Shown here: positions 32,858 to 40,770 of the stretch, piece after piece
How the letters are laid out: the number at the start of each line of letters is the position of its first letter
Position numbering within the stretch: the stretch's first letter is position 1
Assembly: GCA_038150305.1 (NCBI GenBank)
Contig: JAYOTG010000001.1
Span: 62,001-126,000, forward strand
Length of the DNA stretch: 64,000 nucleotides
From: MGIIa-L3 sp038150305
GTDB taxonomy: Archaea > Thermoplasmatota > Poseidoniia > Poseidoniales > Poseidoniaceae
Direction: 5' to 3'
The notes under the pieces: generated by a model
Told to the model about the DNA's origin: nothing
What the model saw: only the letters and a program-made list of their open reading frames with translations
Database searches by the model: none
Position numbers and translations under genes: made by a program

Positions 32858-34303
32858 TCAGATTTTCACGTTGACGTTCTTGACGCGGGTGTAGAAGCGG
32901 AGGGCGTCAAGGCTCTGCTCCACACCGATGCCCGACATCTTCCACCCGGTGAAGGCCGTTTGCGGGAAGGTGATGGGGTACTCGTTGATGCTGACCATGC
33001 CGCACTGCAGGTCGCGGGCAAGACGGTGCGCGCGGCCGAGGTGCTGGGTCCAGACGCCGTTGAGGAGGCCGAATTCCGTGGCGTTGGCCAGACGAAGGGC
33101 TTCCGATTCTTCGGAGAAGGTGGTCACGGCGAGCACGGGTCCGAACAATTCCTCGGTGAAGAGGAGGTTGTCCTCGGTCACGCCCGTCACCACGGTGGGT
33201 TGCATGAAGGCACCACCAGGATGGTCGTCGGTCAAGGCGGCGCCGCCAAGCACCACTTCGCCGCCCATGGCGAGGCCGGCGTTGAGCTTCTCGAGCACCT
33301 CGTCGCGGTGGGAGGTGTGCACCAGCGAGCCCATGCGCACGCCTTCGGAGAGGCCTGGGCCGACCGGCCACTTGCCGATCTCGGCGACGATGGCCTCGAC
33401 GAGGTCGTCGTGGACGTCCTCGTGCACGATGAGACGGGAACCGGCCCAGCACATCTGGCCGGCGTTCATGAAGATGCCAAAACACACCGCCTTGGCGGCG
33501 GTGCGAAGGTCGGCGTCGGGGAACACGAGGTGAGCGCCCTTGCCACCGAGCTCGAGGGTGACGGGCGTCAAGCGCTCGCTGGCCTTGGCCATCACGGCCT
33601 TGCCGGTGGGCACGCCGCCGGTCAGGACGATGCCGTCCACACCGGCGTGGCCGGCCAGCGCATCGCCGATGAGGCCGCCAGAGCCGGTGATGACCTGAAG
33701 CACGCCCGAGGGCAGCCCGGTCTCCGCCTCGTCGATGGCCTTGGCCCACGCGAGGAGCGAGAGCGGCGTCCATGAGGCCGGCTTGGCAATGACCGTGCAT
33801 CCTGCGGCCAAGGCAGGAGCGATGGACCGCAAAGCGAGCTGCAGAGGGAAGTTCCAGGGCACGATGTGCGCGGTCACGCCCAAAGGTTGGCGGAGGCTGT
33901 AGTTGAGGCGGTTGCCGGGCACGGGAATCGTCGAGCCTTCGATCTTGTCCGAAGCGCCTGCGAAGTACTCGAGGGTCCACGCACCGTAGCGGATTTCAGA
34001 GAGGGCCTCACGGAAGGTCTTCCCGTTGTTGCGGCTCTCAATGGTGGCGAGGTTCTTCGCTTCCGCATAGGTCACCGTGGCCATCTTCTGCAGGATACGT
34101 CCGCGCTGAGCAGGGTCCATGGCGGCCCACGAGCGGTCCTCGAAGGCCGCGCGGCTTGCGGCCACGGCCGCGTCCACATCGGCCAAGGTGGCCTTGGGAA
34201 CGTTGGCGATGACCTCGCCGCTCGAAGGGTCGAGCACCTCGCCGGTTGCGCCGTCTGAAGCGCCGGTCCAGGCGCCGCCAATCCACATCGAAGTCTCGTC
34301 CAT
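32858..34303 (-). CDS. NAD(P)-dependent aldehyde dehydrogenase
   Basis: The 481-aa protein starts MDETSMWIGGAWTGASDGATG. Catalytic residues are Glu251 in TLELGGKG and Cys285 in NAGQMCWAGSR; the cofactor segment is GVTAHIVPWNFPLQLA. The sequence is close to betaine- and hydroxymuconic-semialdehyde-type dehydrogenases. Box and Paa pathways both need a semialdehyde dehydrogenase after ring opening (BoxD or the PaaZ aldehyde domain), so it fits the cluster. It heads a minus-strand pair with the PaaG-like gene. The frame is open far upstream of 34303, but that sequence is not family-like and the divergent kinase starts at 34400. Confidence 0.9.
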   Translation of the reverse strand: MDETSMWIGGAWTGASDGATGEVLDPSSGEVIANVPKATLADVDAAVAASRAAFEDRSWAAMDPAQRGRILQKMATVTYAEAKNLATIESRNNGKTFREALSEIRYGAWTLEYFAGASDKIEGSTIPVPGNRLNYSLRQPLGVTAHIVPWNFPLQLALRSIAPALAAGCTVIAKPASWTPLSLLAWAKAIDEAETGLPSGVLQVITGSGGLIGDALAGHAGVDGIVLTGGVPTGKAVMAKASERLTPVTLELGGKGAHLVFPDADLRTAAKAVCFGIFMNAGQMCWAGSRLIVHEDVHDDLVEAIVAEIGKWPVGPGLSEGVRMGSLVHTSHRDEVLEKLNAGLAMGGEVVLGGAALTDDHPGGAFMQPTVVTGVTEDNLLFTEELFGPVLAVTTFSEESEALRLANATEFGLLNGVWTQHLGRAHRLARDLQCGMVSINEYPITFPQTAFTGWKMSGIGVEQSLDALRFYTRVKNVNVKI

Positions 34304-34399
34304 GCACCCCCCACCGAGCGACGCATGAAAAGTCGAACGGCGCGGGACAACGAGCGATTTGGCGGGAATCATGATGTGTCGCATGCACGAAGCAGAGGC

Positions 34400-35056
34400 A
34401 TGGTCGAGCGCGTGGGCCTCGCCGAAGCGACGATCCTCGCCACGGCGACGCGTACTCCACGCTTGCTCGTTATCGCGGGGTCCTCCGGCACCGGCAAGTC
34501 GAGCACCGCGCGACGCATCTTGCTCGATCGAGACTTCACGCGATGCGTTTCCACCGACGCCATCCGCGAAGTGCTGCGCACCACCGACGCCGAGCGAACG
34601 CGCCCCGCACTCCACCGCTCCTCCTTCAGCCTCGGCGGGACGGGCGATGCGGTCCTCGACTGGTTGGAGACCTGCGATGAACTGGAACAAGGCGTTCGGG
34701 CCACCGTCGAACGCGCACGCCGCGAAGGGGTTGACCTGCTGCTCGAAGGCGTGCACGTCGTTCCGATGGACCGCTTGCTCCAAGCCTGGCGCCAGGACGG
34801 TGGCGTGGCGGTTGGCGTCGTGCTGCGCGTGGACGACGAGGCTCGGCACGAGGCGATGCTGCGTGAACGCGAGGAGGCCTCGTGGCGCCGCGCGGACCGC
34901 TACATTGCGTCCCTTGACCGCATCCGCACGATTCAGGACGGGCTCGTCGACCGCGCGAAAGTTGCGGGCTGGCCCGTCATCGACGTGGACCGCCAAGACG
35001 AGGTGAAGCGCATCTTGCATCATCTTGACCTTGCGTGGAACGCCCTTCAGGCGTGA
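34400..35056 (+). CDS. P-loop kinase related to 2-phosphoglycerate kinase
   Basis: The 218-aa protein has Walker A AGSSGTGKSSTARRILLDRD and the ensuing STDAIREVLRTT, the pattern of archaeal 2-phosphoglycerate kinase and related AAA_33 kinases. LLLEGVHVVPMDRLLQ resembles the EGVHL-x-P block of that family. 2PGK makes 2,3-bisphosphoglycerate, precursor of the thermoprotectant cyclic form. This organism is probably a mesophile, so another small-molecule substrate is possible. It is divergent from the aldehyde dehydrogenase and converges on the pilin genes with no gap. Confidence 0.7.
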   Translation: MVERVGLAEATILATATRTPRLLVIAGSSGTGKSSTARRILLDRDFTRCVSTDAIREVLRTTDAERTRPALHRSSFSLGGTGDAVLDWLETCDELEQGVRATVERARREGVDLLLEGVHVVPMDRLLQAWRQDGGVAVGVVLRVDDEARHEAMLREREEASWRRADRYIASLDRIRTIQDGLVDRAKVAGWPVIDVDRQDEVKRILHHLDLAWNALQA

Positions 35057-35506
35057 TCACCGCAGGTCGACCGTGAACGCCAACGGGATTTCGATGCGGA
35101 CGTCGGTGTCCGACACGCCAAGGTCCACGGTGACATCGATGAGCCCCGCCGTGGTCGCATCGGGCGTCACGGTCGCTTCCATGAGCTTGACCTCAACGCC
35201 ACGCACCTCACCGTGATGGAGCATGTCGCGGACGGCGCTCTCCATGGCCAGGCGCACGGCTTCCTCTTCTTCGATGTCGCCCGCTTCCATCCACATCTCG
35301 GCACGTGCGGTCACCAGACCCGGGAGCACCTCGTCAACCTGCGCGGTTGTCCGCAACGCGCCGTCGGAGGCCGGCTCGTGCGGCATCGCCATGCCGGCGA
35401 CCTTGATCGAGAAGATGGCCATCGACATCAGGGACAGCAGGAGCACCATGCCCGTGGCCAGCAGCATCTGACCGTGATCGTCGGATTGCCGTTCACCATG
35501 ACGCAT
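35057..35506 (-). CDS. pilin-like protein with N-terminal hydrophobic helix
   Basis: The protein is 149 aa from ATG 35506. After MRHGERQSDDH comes GQMLLATGMVLLLSLMSMAIFSIKVAG, a type IV pilin-like hydrophobic helix. The rest (about 110 aa) is acidic and strand-rich near the end (VEVKLMEATVTPD, GLIDVTVDLGV). Haloarchaeal and Thermoplasmata pili carry similar small GQ-start proteins. The start overlaps the stop of the next gene upstream (TGATG). It closes the pilus-like operon and is probably a minor pilin. Confidence 0.65.
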   Translation of the reverse strand: MRHGERQSDDHGQMLLATGMVLLLSLMSMAIFSIKVAGMAMPHEPASDGALRTTAQVDEVLPGLVTARAEMWMEAGDIEEEEAVRLAMESAVRDMLHHGEVRGVEVKLMEATVTPDATTAGLIDVTVDLGVSDTDVRIEIPLAFTVDLR

Positions 35507-35949
35507 CAGACGCCACCTCCACGGTGCCACACGTCCAGCGTGAGGGTCCACACGGTACCGTCGGTCACCAGCAGCTGGTGCACGGCCACGGTTCCACCGA
35601 GCGGCGTGGCGGTATCACCATGCGGAGACGCCGGCGCCCGGTCCGCCGCAATCCAGCAATTCCCGTCGTGTCCATCGGTCAAGCGGTCTTGCAGCAGGGC
35701 GCAAGCAGCGTCGAGGTCTTGCGCCTCGAGGTGGTCGTGGAGGCGGCTCTCGGCGTCCGCCTCGGACGGCGTGGCCAAGGCCGCGGTGAACGCGTCCACG
35801 CCCGCGTGTTCGAGGCCTGCGTCCAAGGCGACGGAGGGTGCATCGGGAACCTGAATCTGAATCAGAAAGGTCGCGGACATGAAGAACATCCAGAACAACG
35901 TGAGCATCTCGAGGATGTGCACTTGGGCCTGGTCGTCCTCGGGGCGCAT
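35506..35949 (-). CDS. second pilin-like protein
   Basis: The 147-aa protein starts MRPEDDQAQVHILEMLTLFWMFFMSATFLIQI, a short charged leader and then a hydrophobic helix. The following 110 residues would be outside. There are two cysteines. It lies between the FlaJ-like gene (3-bp gap) and the other pilin-like gene (overlap), so it is an operon member. No processing motif is certain; the DDQAQ before the helix may be the cleavage region. Function inferred from position and topology. Confidence 0.6.
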   Translation of the reverse strand: MRPEDDQAQVHILEMLTLFWMFFMSATFLIQIQVPDAPSVALDAGLEHAGVDAFTAALATPSEADAESRLHDHLEAQDLDAACALLQDRLTDGHDGNCWIAADRAPASPHGDTATPLGGTVAVHQLLVTDGTVWTLTLDVWHRGGGV

Positions 35950-35952
35950 GAC

Positions 35953-37506
35953 TCACACCCAGTTAAGCCGTGTTGGACTGTACGGGCCGGCGGATTGGTT
36001 GAGGCCGTCGAGGACCGTCACGCCGATCAGATCTGGTGAGAAGGCGATGAAGTTGAACACAAGGATGGCCAGGACGATCATCATGCCAGAGTGCTTGAAG
36101 CCGCTCGTGATTCGACCTGTCGCCATCAGTCCTGCCATCGCACCGTTGCCCATCGCTTGCATGGTCACGCCGTAGTAGAAAATCGTCAGGAAGAACAGCG
36201 GGTCGATGGCTCGAATCTGCATGTTTCCGATGTTCTGACCGCCCGAGTCGCCACCGTCGCCACCGCCGGCGTTGGAGTCCGCAATCGCGGGAATGAACAC
36301 CTTGGCCAGCACGACGATCACGCCGAGGAACACGCCGTACGACGTCCAAATGACGGCGATGTACGAGCCGATGGCCCGTTGACGTTCGGCTTCGAGGAAC
36401 TTGATCTCACGGCTGTCGTTGGCGGCCGTGATGAGGATGTCCGAAATTTTTCCACCCGCGCGGTCGGCTTCTGAGATCAGTGAAATCGCCCGCTTCACCA
36501 GCGGGGTGCCGACGCGCTCCGCGAAGATGTTGATGACGTCCCCGAACTTGACGCCCCAGGACAGCTGGCTGGACATCTTCCGGACCTCGTCGTTCAAGGC
36601 GCCGTATTCGGAGGTCGCCAGCGTTTGAACGGCGACGGTCATCGACAAGCCACCCTTCCAGTATTCTGCAAGGTCGCGGAGGAAATCAGGGAACTTGTCC
36701 TCCTTCTCGTTGCGCTTGAGGGCGACGCGCTCAGCATAGTACGAAGCTGGGAAGATGTAGAGGAAGAAGGTCAGACCGAAGAAGTTCAGGAAGATCATCG
36801 GTCGAAGTTGGGTGTCGCCCAAGGTGGGACCAAGCCAGAGGGACTTGTTGTTCATGTTGTCAGGAATGCCGTCGTAGTACTGGGCCTCAAAACGGAACTT
36901 GACGTTGGACAACACCTGATCTCGATCGTCCACCCAGAACCCGAATTCGTAGCGCTCCCCCGGCTCAAGGTCGTCCACATACAGGCTGCAATCGTCGCCC
37001 GGCTCGCCCGCAACGCCCTGGCTGTAGGCGATGGTCATCTTGTACTTGTCACGGATGGCGACCGTGTAAGGCGTTGGCTCAGCAGCGCTCAACGTGCAGG
37101 TCACCGTGACCGGTTGGGTGATGACGACGCCCTGGTCAACGAACGTGCGGTCGATGCCGGGCATGTCAAACGACGCACCAGCGCGCTCAACGTTTTCCCA
37201 ACCCTCGTTCTCCTCCCAGACGACGACCTCGGGGTTGTCTTTGAGGATGGAGCAACTTTCGTTCATCGCATAGGTTGGTGTTGCAGGGCCGTTGAAGGCT
37301 TGGTCCCCGGTCATGGTCGAACACGCCAAGTTGGTGAACATGGGCTCGCCGTTGGCGGTCGGCAAGAAGCCGGAGTTGGTGATCCAAAACAGACCCGAGG
37401 CGGTGCCCAGCATGATCGAGAAAAAGAGGATGATGAGGAAGTTCCGTTGCGTGGGATCGTCCTTCGGAAGGTCGAGGTCCACGACGATTTTCTTCTTCTT
37501 CGCCAT
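35953..37506 (-). CDS. FlaJ/T2SSF platform protein with large inserted ectodomain
   Basis: The 517-aa protein has a T2SSF domain at about residues 270-420: FPDFLRDLAEYWKGGLSMTVAVQTL, then WGVKFGDVINIFAERVGTPLVKRAISLISEADRAGGKISD. Transmembrane helices are at about 23-43, 240-260, 375-397, 430-455 and 465-490. Between the first two helices lies a 190-residue segment rich in beta strands and cysteine (Cys-containing SCSILKD, VTCTLS, DDCSLYV), presumably outside the cell; it is absent from ordinary FlaJ. The protein forms the membrane platform of a type IV pilus-like machine and is encoded with a second FlaJ-like protein and FlaI-type ATPase. Confidence 0.85.
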   Translation of the reverse strand: MAKKKKIVVDLDLPKDDPTQRNFLIILFFSIMLGTASGLFWITNSGFLPTANGEPMFTNLACSTMTGDQAFNGPATPTYAMNESCSILKDNPEVVVWEENEGWENVERAGASFDMPGIDRTFVDQGVVITQPVTVTCTLSAAEPTPYTVAIRDKYKMTIAYSQGVAGEPGDDCSLYVDDLEPGERYEFGFWVDDRDQVLSNVKFRFEAQYYDGIPDNMNNKSLWLGPTLGDTQLRPMIFLNFFGLTFFLYIFPASYYAERVALKRNEKEDKFPDFLRDLAEYWKGGLSMTVAVQTLATSEYGALNDEVRKMSSQLSWGVKFGDVINIFAERVGTPLVKRAISLISEADRAGGKISDILITAANDSREIKFLEAERQRAIGSYIAVIWTSYGVFLGVIVVLAKVFIPAIADSNAGGGDGGDSGGQNIGNMQIRAIDPLFFLTIFYYGVTMQAMGNGAMAGLMATGRITSGFKHSGMMIVLAILVFNFIAFSPDLIGVTVLDGLNQSAGPYSPTRLNWV

Positions 37507-37518
37507 GAATTCACCCCC

Positions 37519-38538
37519 TCACATTTCTTGCTCTTTGCTGCTCGACCACACCAAGAAGGCGTAGGCCACGTGGATGAGCGGGATGAAGCCGAGGACGATG
37601 CCGTAAAGCATGCCCTCAGACATTTGGGCGCCCGAGCCCGACACCCAGAACATGATGACGAGCATCACAATGAGGAAGAGCGGCATGGCTACGGCGACCA
37701 CAATGTAGGACTCAGCAAGCAAGGCGATGCTTTCCAAGAACTTGTGGAGCCGCGTCCTGTTTTCGCGCATGTAGTGCTCGGCTCGGTTCAGGAAGAAGAG
37801 CTTCAGCTGACCACCGGCGGTCAGGGTGCCAATCATCCCTTGGAAGAATTCCGTCAACCATGGCGATGCAGCACGGTCCACGGCCATTTTCATGGCCGTG
37901 ATGAGGTCGTAGCCCATCAGCGTAATGTCGCGATAAATCATCGCAGCGTCGTCAGCGACGTCACCGTAGATGTCCTTGTTCATCGCGAGGGAGCGGAAAA
38001 TCTTGCCCGGGGTGGCGTTGGCGGCGCTCATCGCGGCGGTGTAGGAGGCGGCGTAAGGGAGGTACTTCTCGATCTTGTCACCGCGCTTCTTGGCGGCGGA
38101 GGCCGCGCTGCCGCCGGCCACCTTCCAGGTCACGAAGGGCGCGATGACGCCAAACACGCCCCCAATGGCGGCCTTCGCGAAGAAGGGGAAGACCCGGGTG
38201 CGGTAGTAGGGGCAACCCTGGTAGGGCAACGAATCGTCAAGCAAATCCTTGTTCCAGTACACCCATTCGAAGCACTTGTCGTCAATGGCGGGGTCCATCA
38301 GCCCCTCATAGAGCGCGATGGCGCCGATTTCAGGGAAGAACACCGCGGCCAAGATGAGGGCGCAGATGGCGCTGACCGCGAGGGTGATCAGGATGGTCTG
38401 CGCGATGTAGACCTCAGGCATGATGTCCAGTTTGCCCTTGACGATGTTGTCCGAGAGTTCCTTGTTGGCTCGGGCGCGCTTCTTCAGCATCCGCCCAAGC
38501 AGGCGGTTGCAGAACTGCTGCCAGAGGGAGAGCTCCAT
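37519..38538 (-). CDS. FlaJ/T2SSF-like platform protein
   Basis: The 339-aa protein has an N-terminal cytoplasmic part, two helices at about 43-70 and 118-138, then a T2SSF-type helical domain: KIEKYLPYAASYTAAMSAANATPGKIFRSLA and ITLMGYDLITAMKMAVDRAASPWLTEFFQGMIG. Two C-terminal helices follow (about 275-330). A 50-residue loop with Cys-Phe-Glu-Trp and GCPYYRT is outside. The pair with the preceding FlaJ-like protein resembles the TadB/TadC split platform. It lies 12 bp from both neighbours. Confidence 0.85.
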   Translation of the reverse strand: MELSLWQQFCNRLLGRMLKKRARANKELSDNIVKGKLDIMPEVYIAQTILITLAVSAICALILAAVFFPEIGAIALYEGLMDPAIDDKCFEWVYWNKDLLDDSLPYQGCPYYRTRVFPFFAKAAIGGVFGVIAPFVTWKVAGGSAASAAKKRGDKIEKYLPYAASYTAAMSAANATPGKIFRSLAMNKDIYGDVADDAAMIYRDITLMGYDLITAMKMAVDRAASPWLTEFFQGMIGTLTAGGQLKLFFLNRAEHYMRENRTRLHKFLESIALLAESYIVVAVAMPLFLIVMLVIMFWVSGSGAQMSEGMLYGIVLGFIPLIHVAYAFLVWSSSKEQEM

Positions 38539-38550
38539 CGTCGTTCCACC

Positions 38551-40074
38551 TCACCTGAGTCCGTCGACCCGAGCGAGGACCTCCTGGGGACGGACGTAGT
38601 ATTCCGTCACGATTTGAGACACTTGGTCGGCCTTTCGAATGTCGTTCAGCACCATCCATTCGAGGATGCGCTTGCGTGTGCGGAGTTCACGGCGCATTTC
38701 CTCTTGGCTGTAGTTGATCTTGACCATGATCTTCTCCAAAACGTAGGACTTTCCGCTAAAGATGAAGTCGTCGGAAGACACGTCCCAGCGGAACACCTCG
38801 TTGGTGATGACTTCCAACGAGTTGGGGTCGATGCCGACGATTTCGACGACCTGCTTGGTGCGGCGAACACGGTTTCCGTTGATCCTCGTCTGGATTTGAA
38901 TCGAGCACGCTTCGAGCGCGGGGAGCAACACACGCGGGATGTCAATGGGCTTGTTCTCAAGCCGGTGCACGAGCGAAGGCACGGAGTCGGCGTGCACGGT
39001 CGAGTAGGCGCAGTGGCCCGTGGCCATGGCCTGGAACAACACGTAGGCTTCCGCACCACGGATCTCACCCACAATGATGTATTCTGGACGTTCACGAAGC
39101 GCGGCCTTGAGCAGTTCGAACTCTCCGATGACACCTTCCGTCGATTCACCACCAAACCCTTGCCGGGTCAAACCAGGGACCCAGTTGGGCTGGGGAATGT
39201 TCACCTCACGGGTGGACTCGATGGAGACGATCTTCATCTGCCATGGAATGAAGATGCACATGGCGTTGAGGGTCGTGGTTTTCCCGGATGCCGTACCGCC
39301 GACGAAAAGCATGGGGACTTCGTTCTGGAAGGCGATCCACAGGTAAGCGACCATCAGCGAGGACATGGTGCGGAAGGCCACGATGTCGGCCGGCGAGAAG
39401 GGGTCGTCCTTGAAGCGCCGAATACAGAACGAAGAGCCACGGGTGGACACCTCACGGCCAAGTTTCATGACGATACGGGAGCCGTCCATCAGCGTCGCGT
39501 CGAGCAGGGGGTCGGCGACGGAGATGTGCTTGCCACAGCGCTGGGCGAGTTTGATCACGTACGATTCGAGTTCGTCGTCCGTGTTCCACACGCAGGTGGT
39601 TTCCACCGACTCGAACTTGCGGTGGTAGGCGAAAATGGGCACGCCGGTGCCGTCCAGGGAGATGTCCTCCACGTTGACGTCGTTCATCAGCACGTCCATC
39701 TTTCCATAGCCGATCAGGTCACGGCGGATGTAGTAGAAAATCTTCGACTTCGACTTCTTGCTGATTTTCATCCCGTAGGACTTGATCACCTTGTCCATCG
39801 CCGCCCGGAGGTAGGCTTCGGGCTGCGTGTCAATTTCCTCGATGTTCGACTGCAGCGAGCGGATGAAGATGTCCATGATCTCGTCAAGCTGCTCCTGTTC
39901 CTTCTTGGTCATCGGAGGCTCGATGATCTGGTAGATGATGTTCAGCGTACGCTTATCGCGTACGATGCGGGCGAAGGCGTGCGGGGGCATGACGGGGTAC
40001 TTGTCCAGTTCATCGTACATGGCGCGCTGGGCAGCACGACCACGTTGGCCTCCTTTCCCCCCTTTTCTCGCCAT
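38551..40074 (-). CDS. FlaI/VirB11-type secretion ATPase
   Basis: The 507-aa protein has Walker A GGTASGKT at residues 259-266 and an Asp/Glu region YIIVGEIRGAEAYVLFQAMATGHCAYSTVHADSV holding Walker B and the His box. The N-terminal domain (about 60-230) matches archaeal pilus ATPases: LIGYGKMDVLMNDVNVEDIS, then RFKDDPFSPADIV. It powers assembly of a pilus or archaellum-like filament. No FlaB archaellins, FlaH or FlaC/D/E genes are in the operon, so a pilus or secretion device is more likely than a motor. The operon order is ATPase, platform, platform, pilin, pilin. ATG 40080 is two codons upstream. Confidence 0.92.
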   Translation of the reverse strand: MARKGGKGGQRGRAAQRAMYDELDKYPVMPPHAFARIVRDKRTLNIIYQIIEPPMTKKEQEQLDEIMDIFIRSLQSNIEEIDTQPEAYLRAAMDKVIKSYGMKISKKSKSKIFYYIRRDLIGYGKMDVLMNDVNVEDISLDGTGVPIFAYHRKFESVETTCVWNTDDELESYVIKLAQRCGKHISVADPLLDATLMDGSRIVMKLGREVSTRGSSFCIRRFKDDPFSPADIVAFRTMSSLMVAYLWIAFQNEVPMLFVGGTASGKTTTLNAMCIFIPWQMKIVSIESTREVNIPQPNWVPGLTRQGFGGESTEGVIGEFELLKAALRERPEYIIVGEIRGAEAYVLFQAMATGHCAYSTVHADSVPSLVHRLENKPIDIPRVLLPALEACSIQIQTRINGNRVRRTKQVVEIVGIDPNSLEVITNEVFRWDVSSDDFIFSGKSYVLEKIMVKINYSQEEMRRELRTRKRILEWMVLNDIRKADQVSQIVTEYYVRPQEVLARVDGLR

Positions 40075-40116
40075 GGTCACGCCCGTCCAATCGGTTTTCC
40101 CACACCCGCGGCCCGA

Positions 40117-40124
40117 CTATAACC
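40117..40124 (-). promoter_or_regulatory. TATA box of pilus-like operon
   Basis: GGTTATAG on the minus strand is the only AT-rich spot in the gap upstream of the ATPase gene, 43-50 bp before the ATG at 40074. It predicts a start near 40094 and a 20-nt leader. Confidence 0.45.
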
Positions 40125-40176
40125 TTTGGTCGCTTCACGACGCCGCCGCACCCCGAACAGATGGGAGATTTGGGCG

Positions 40177-40728
40177 TCAGGCACCCAAGTCGACCAGCAG
40201 GGCTCGGGCCTCGGCGCGAAAGGCGCTCAGCGGGTCGCGGTTGTGCAGCACGTGGTCGGCTTCATCCATCAGCTGGCCGACGCCCCAACCAAGCTCCCGA
40301 ACGTCGCGGGCTTGGAAATCTTCGAGGGAGCCGTCCTCGGCACGGGCGCGCGCTTGACTGCGGCGGAAACGGACCTCAGCGTCGGCATGAATGGCGACCA
40401 CCCGGAACGCTTCACCCCAACGGGCCGCGAACACCTCGCGTTCAGCAACGCCACGAAGGCCGTCGATCACCAACAAGGCAGGGCGGTCTTCCATGCCGTC
40501 AATCGCGTCGGCAAGGCGGACGGCGAGCACGTCGTCGCCGTGCTTCGCCCGCAGTTCAACCGCGATTCGCCCAAAGACACGCGGGTCGCCCTCGAGTCCT
40601 TGGCGCACGACCTCCTCTCGCACCATGTCGCCCATGGAGCGAACGGGGAGCGAGAGCGAAGCAGCGACGTCTGCAAATTCCCCCTTGCCACAAGCGGGCA
40701 GGCCACAGACGGCCAACACACGGACCAT
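40177..40728 (-). CDS. UPF0200 / CoaE-like nucleotide kinase
   Basis: The 183-aa protein has an unusual P-loop, GLPACGKGEFADVA at residues 9-22, and the core VRSMGDMVREEVVRQGLEGDP, then LLVIDGLRGVAEREVF. This is the archaeal UPF0200 pattern, a P-loop kinase related to dephospho-CoA kinase (CoaE). Its substrate is unknown. CoA is completed by the CoaD-DPCK fusion at 20017, so a nucleotide kinase role is more likely. It is separate from the pilus operon. Confidence 0.75.
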   Translation of the reverse strand: MVRVLAVCGLPACGKGEFADVAASLSLPVRSMGDMVREEVVRQGLEGDPRVFGRIAVELRAKHGDDVLAVRLADAIDGMEDRPALLVIDGLRGVAEREVFAARWGEAFRVVAIHADAEVRFRRSQARARAEDGSLEDFQARDVRELGWGVGQLMDEADHVLHNRDPLSAFRAEARALLVDLGA

Positions 40729-40770
40729 GCCCGGCCGTGCAGGCGAGGGGACATGAAGGGCGCGACCGGC

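Noticed and set aside
32159..33775. 538-codon plus-strand frame opposite the PaaG-like and aldehyde dehydrogenase genes
   Set aside because: Antisense to two intact enzymes; no motif.
34304..35023. Upstream extension of the aldehyde dehydrogenase by 240 codons
   Set aside because: Family proteins begin near MDETSMWIGG; the extension overlaps the divergent kinase with a good P-loop.
38551..40074. Calling the operon an archaellum
   Set aside because: No archaellin, FlaH or FlaF/G genes accompany it; the ATPase-platform-platform-pilin layout fits a pilus-like device better.
36625..40122. A 1165-codon plus-strand open frame opposite the pilus operon
   Set aside because: It is antisense to well-supported ATPase and platform genes. 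The translation is rich in His, Val, Gly and Arg with no motif, as expected from the opposite strand of GC-rich coding DNA.
40177..40728. Calling the UPF0200 kinase CoaE
   Set aside because: The DUF359 domain in the CoA fusion already supplies a dephospho-CoA kinase, and the P-loop differs from CoaE.
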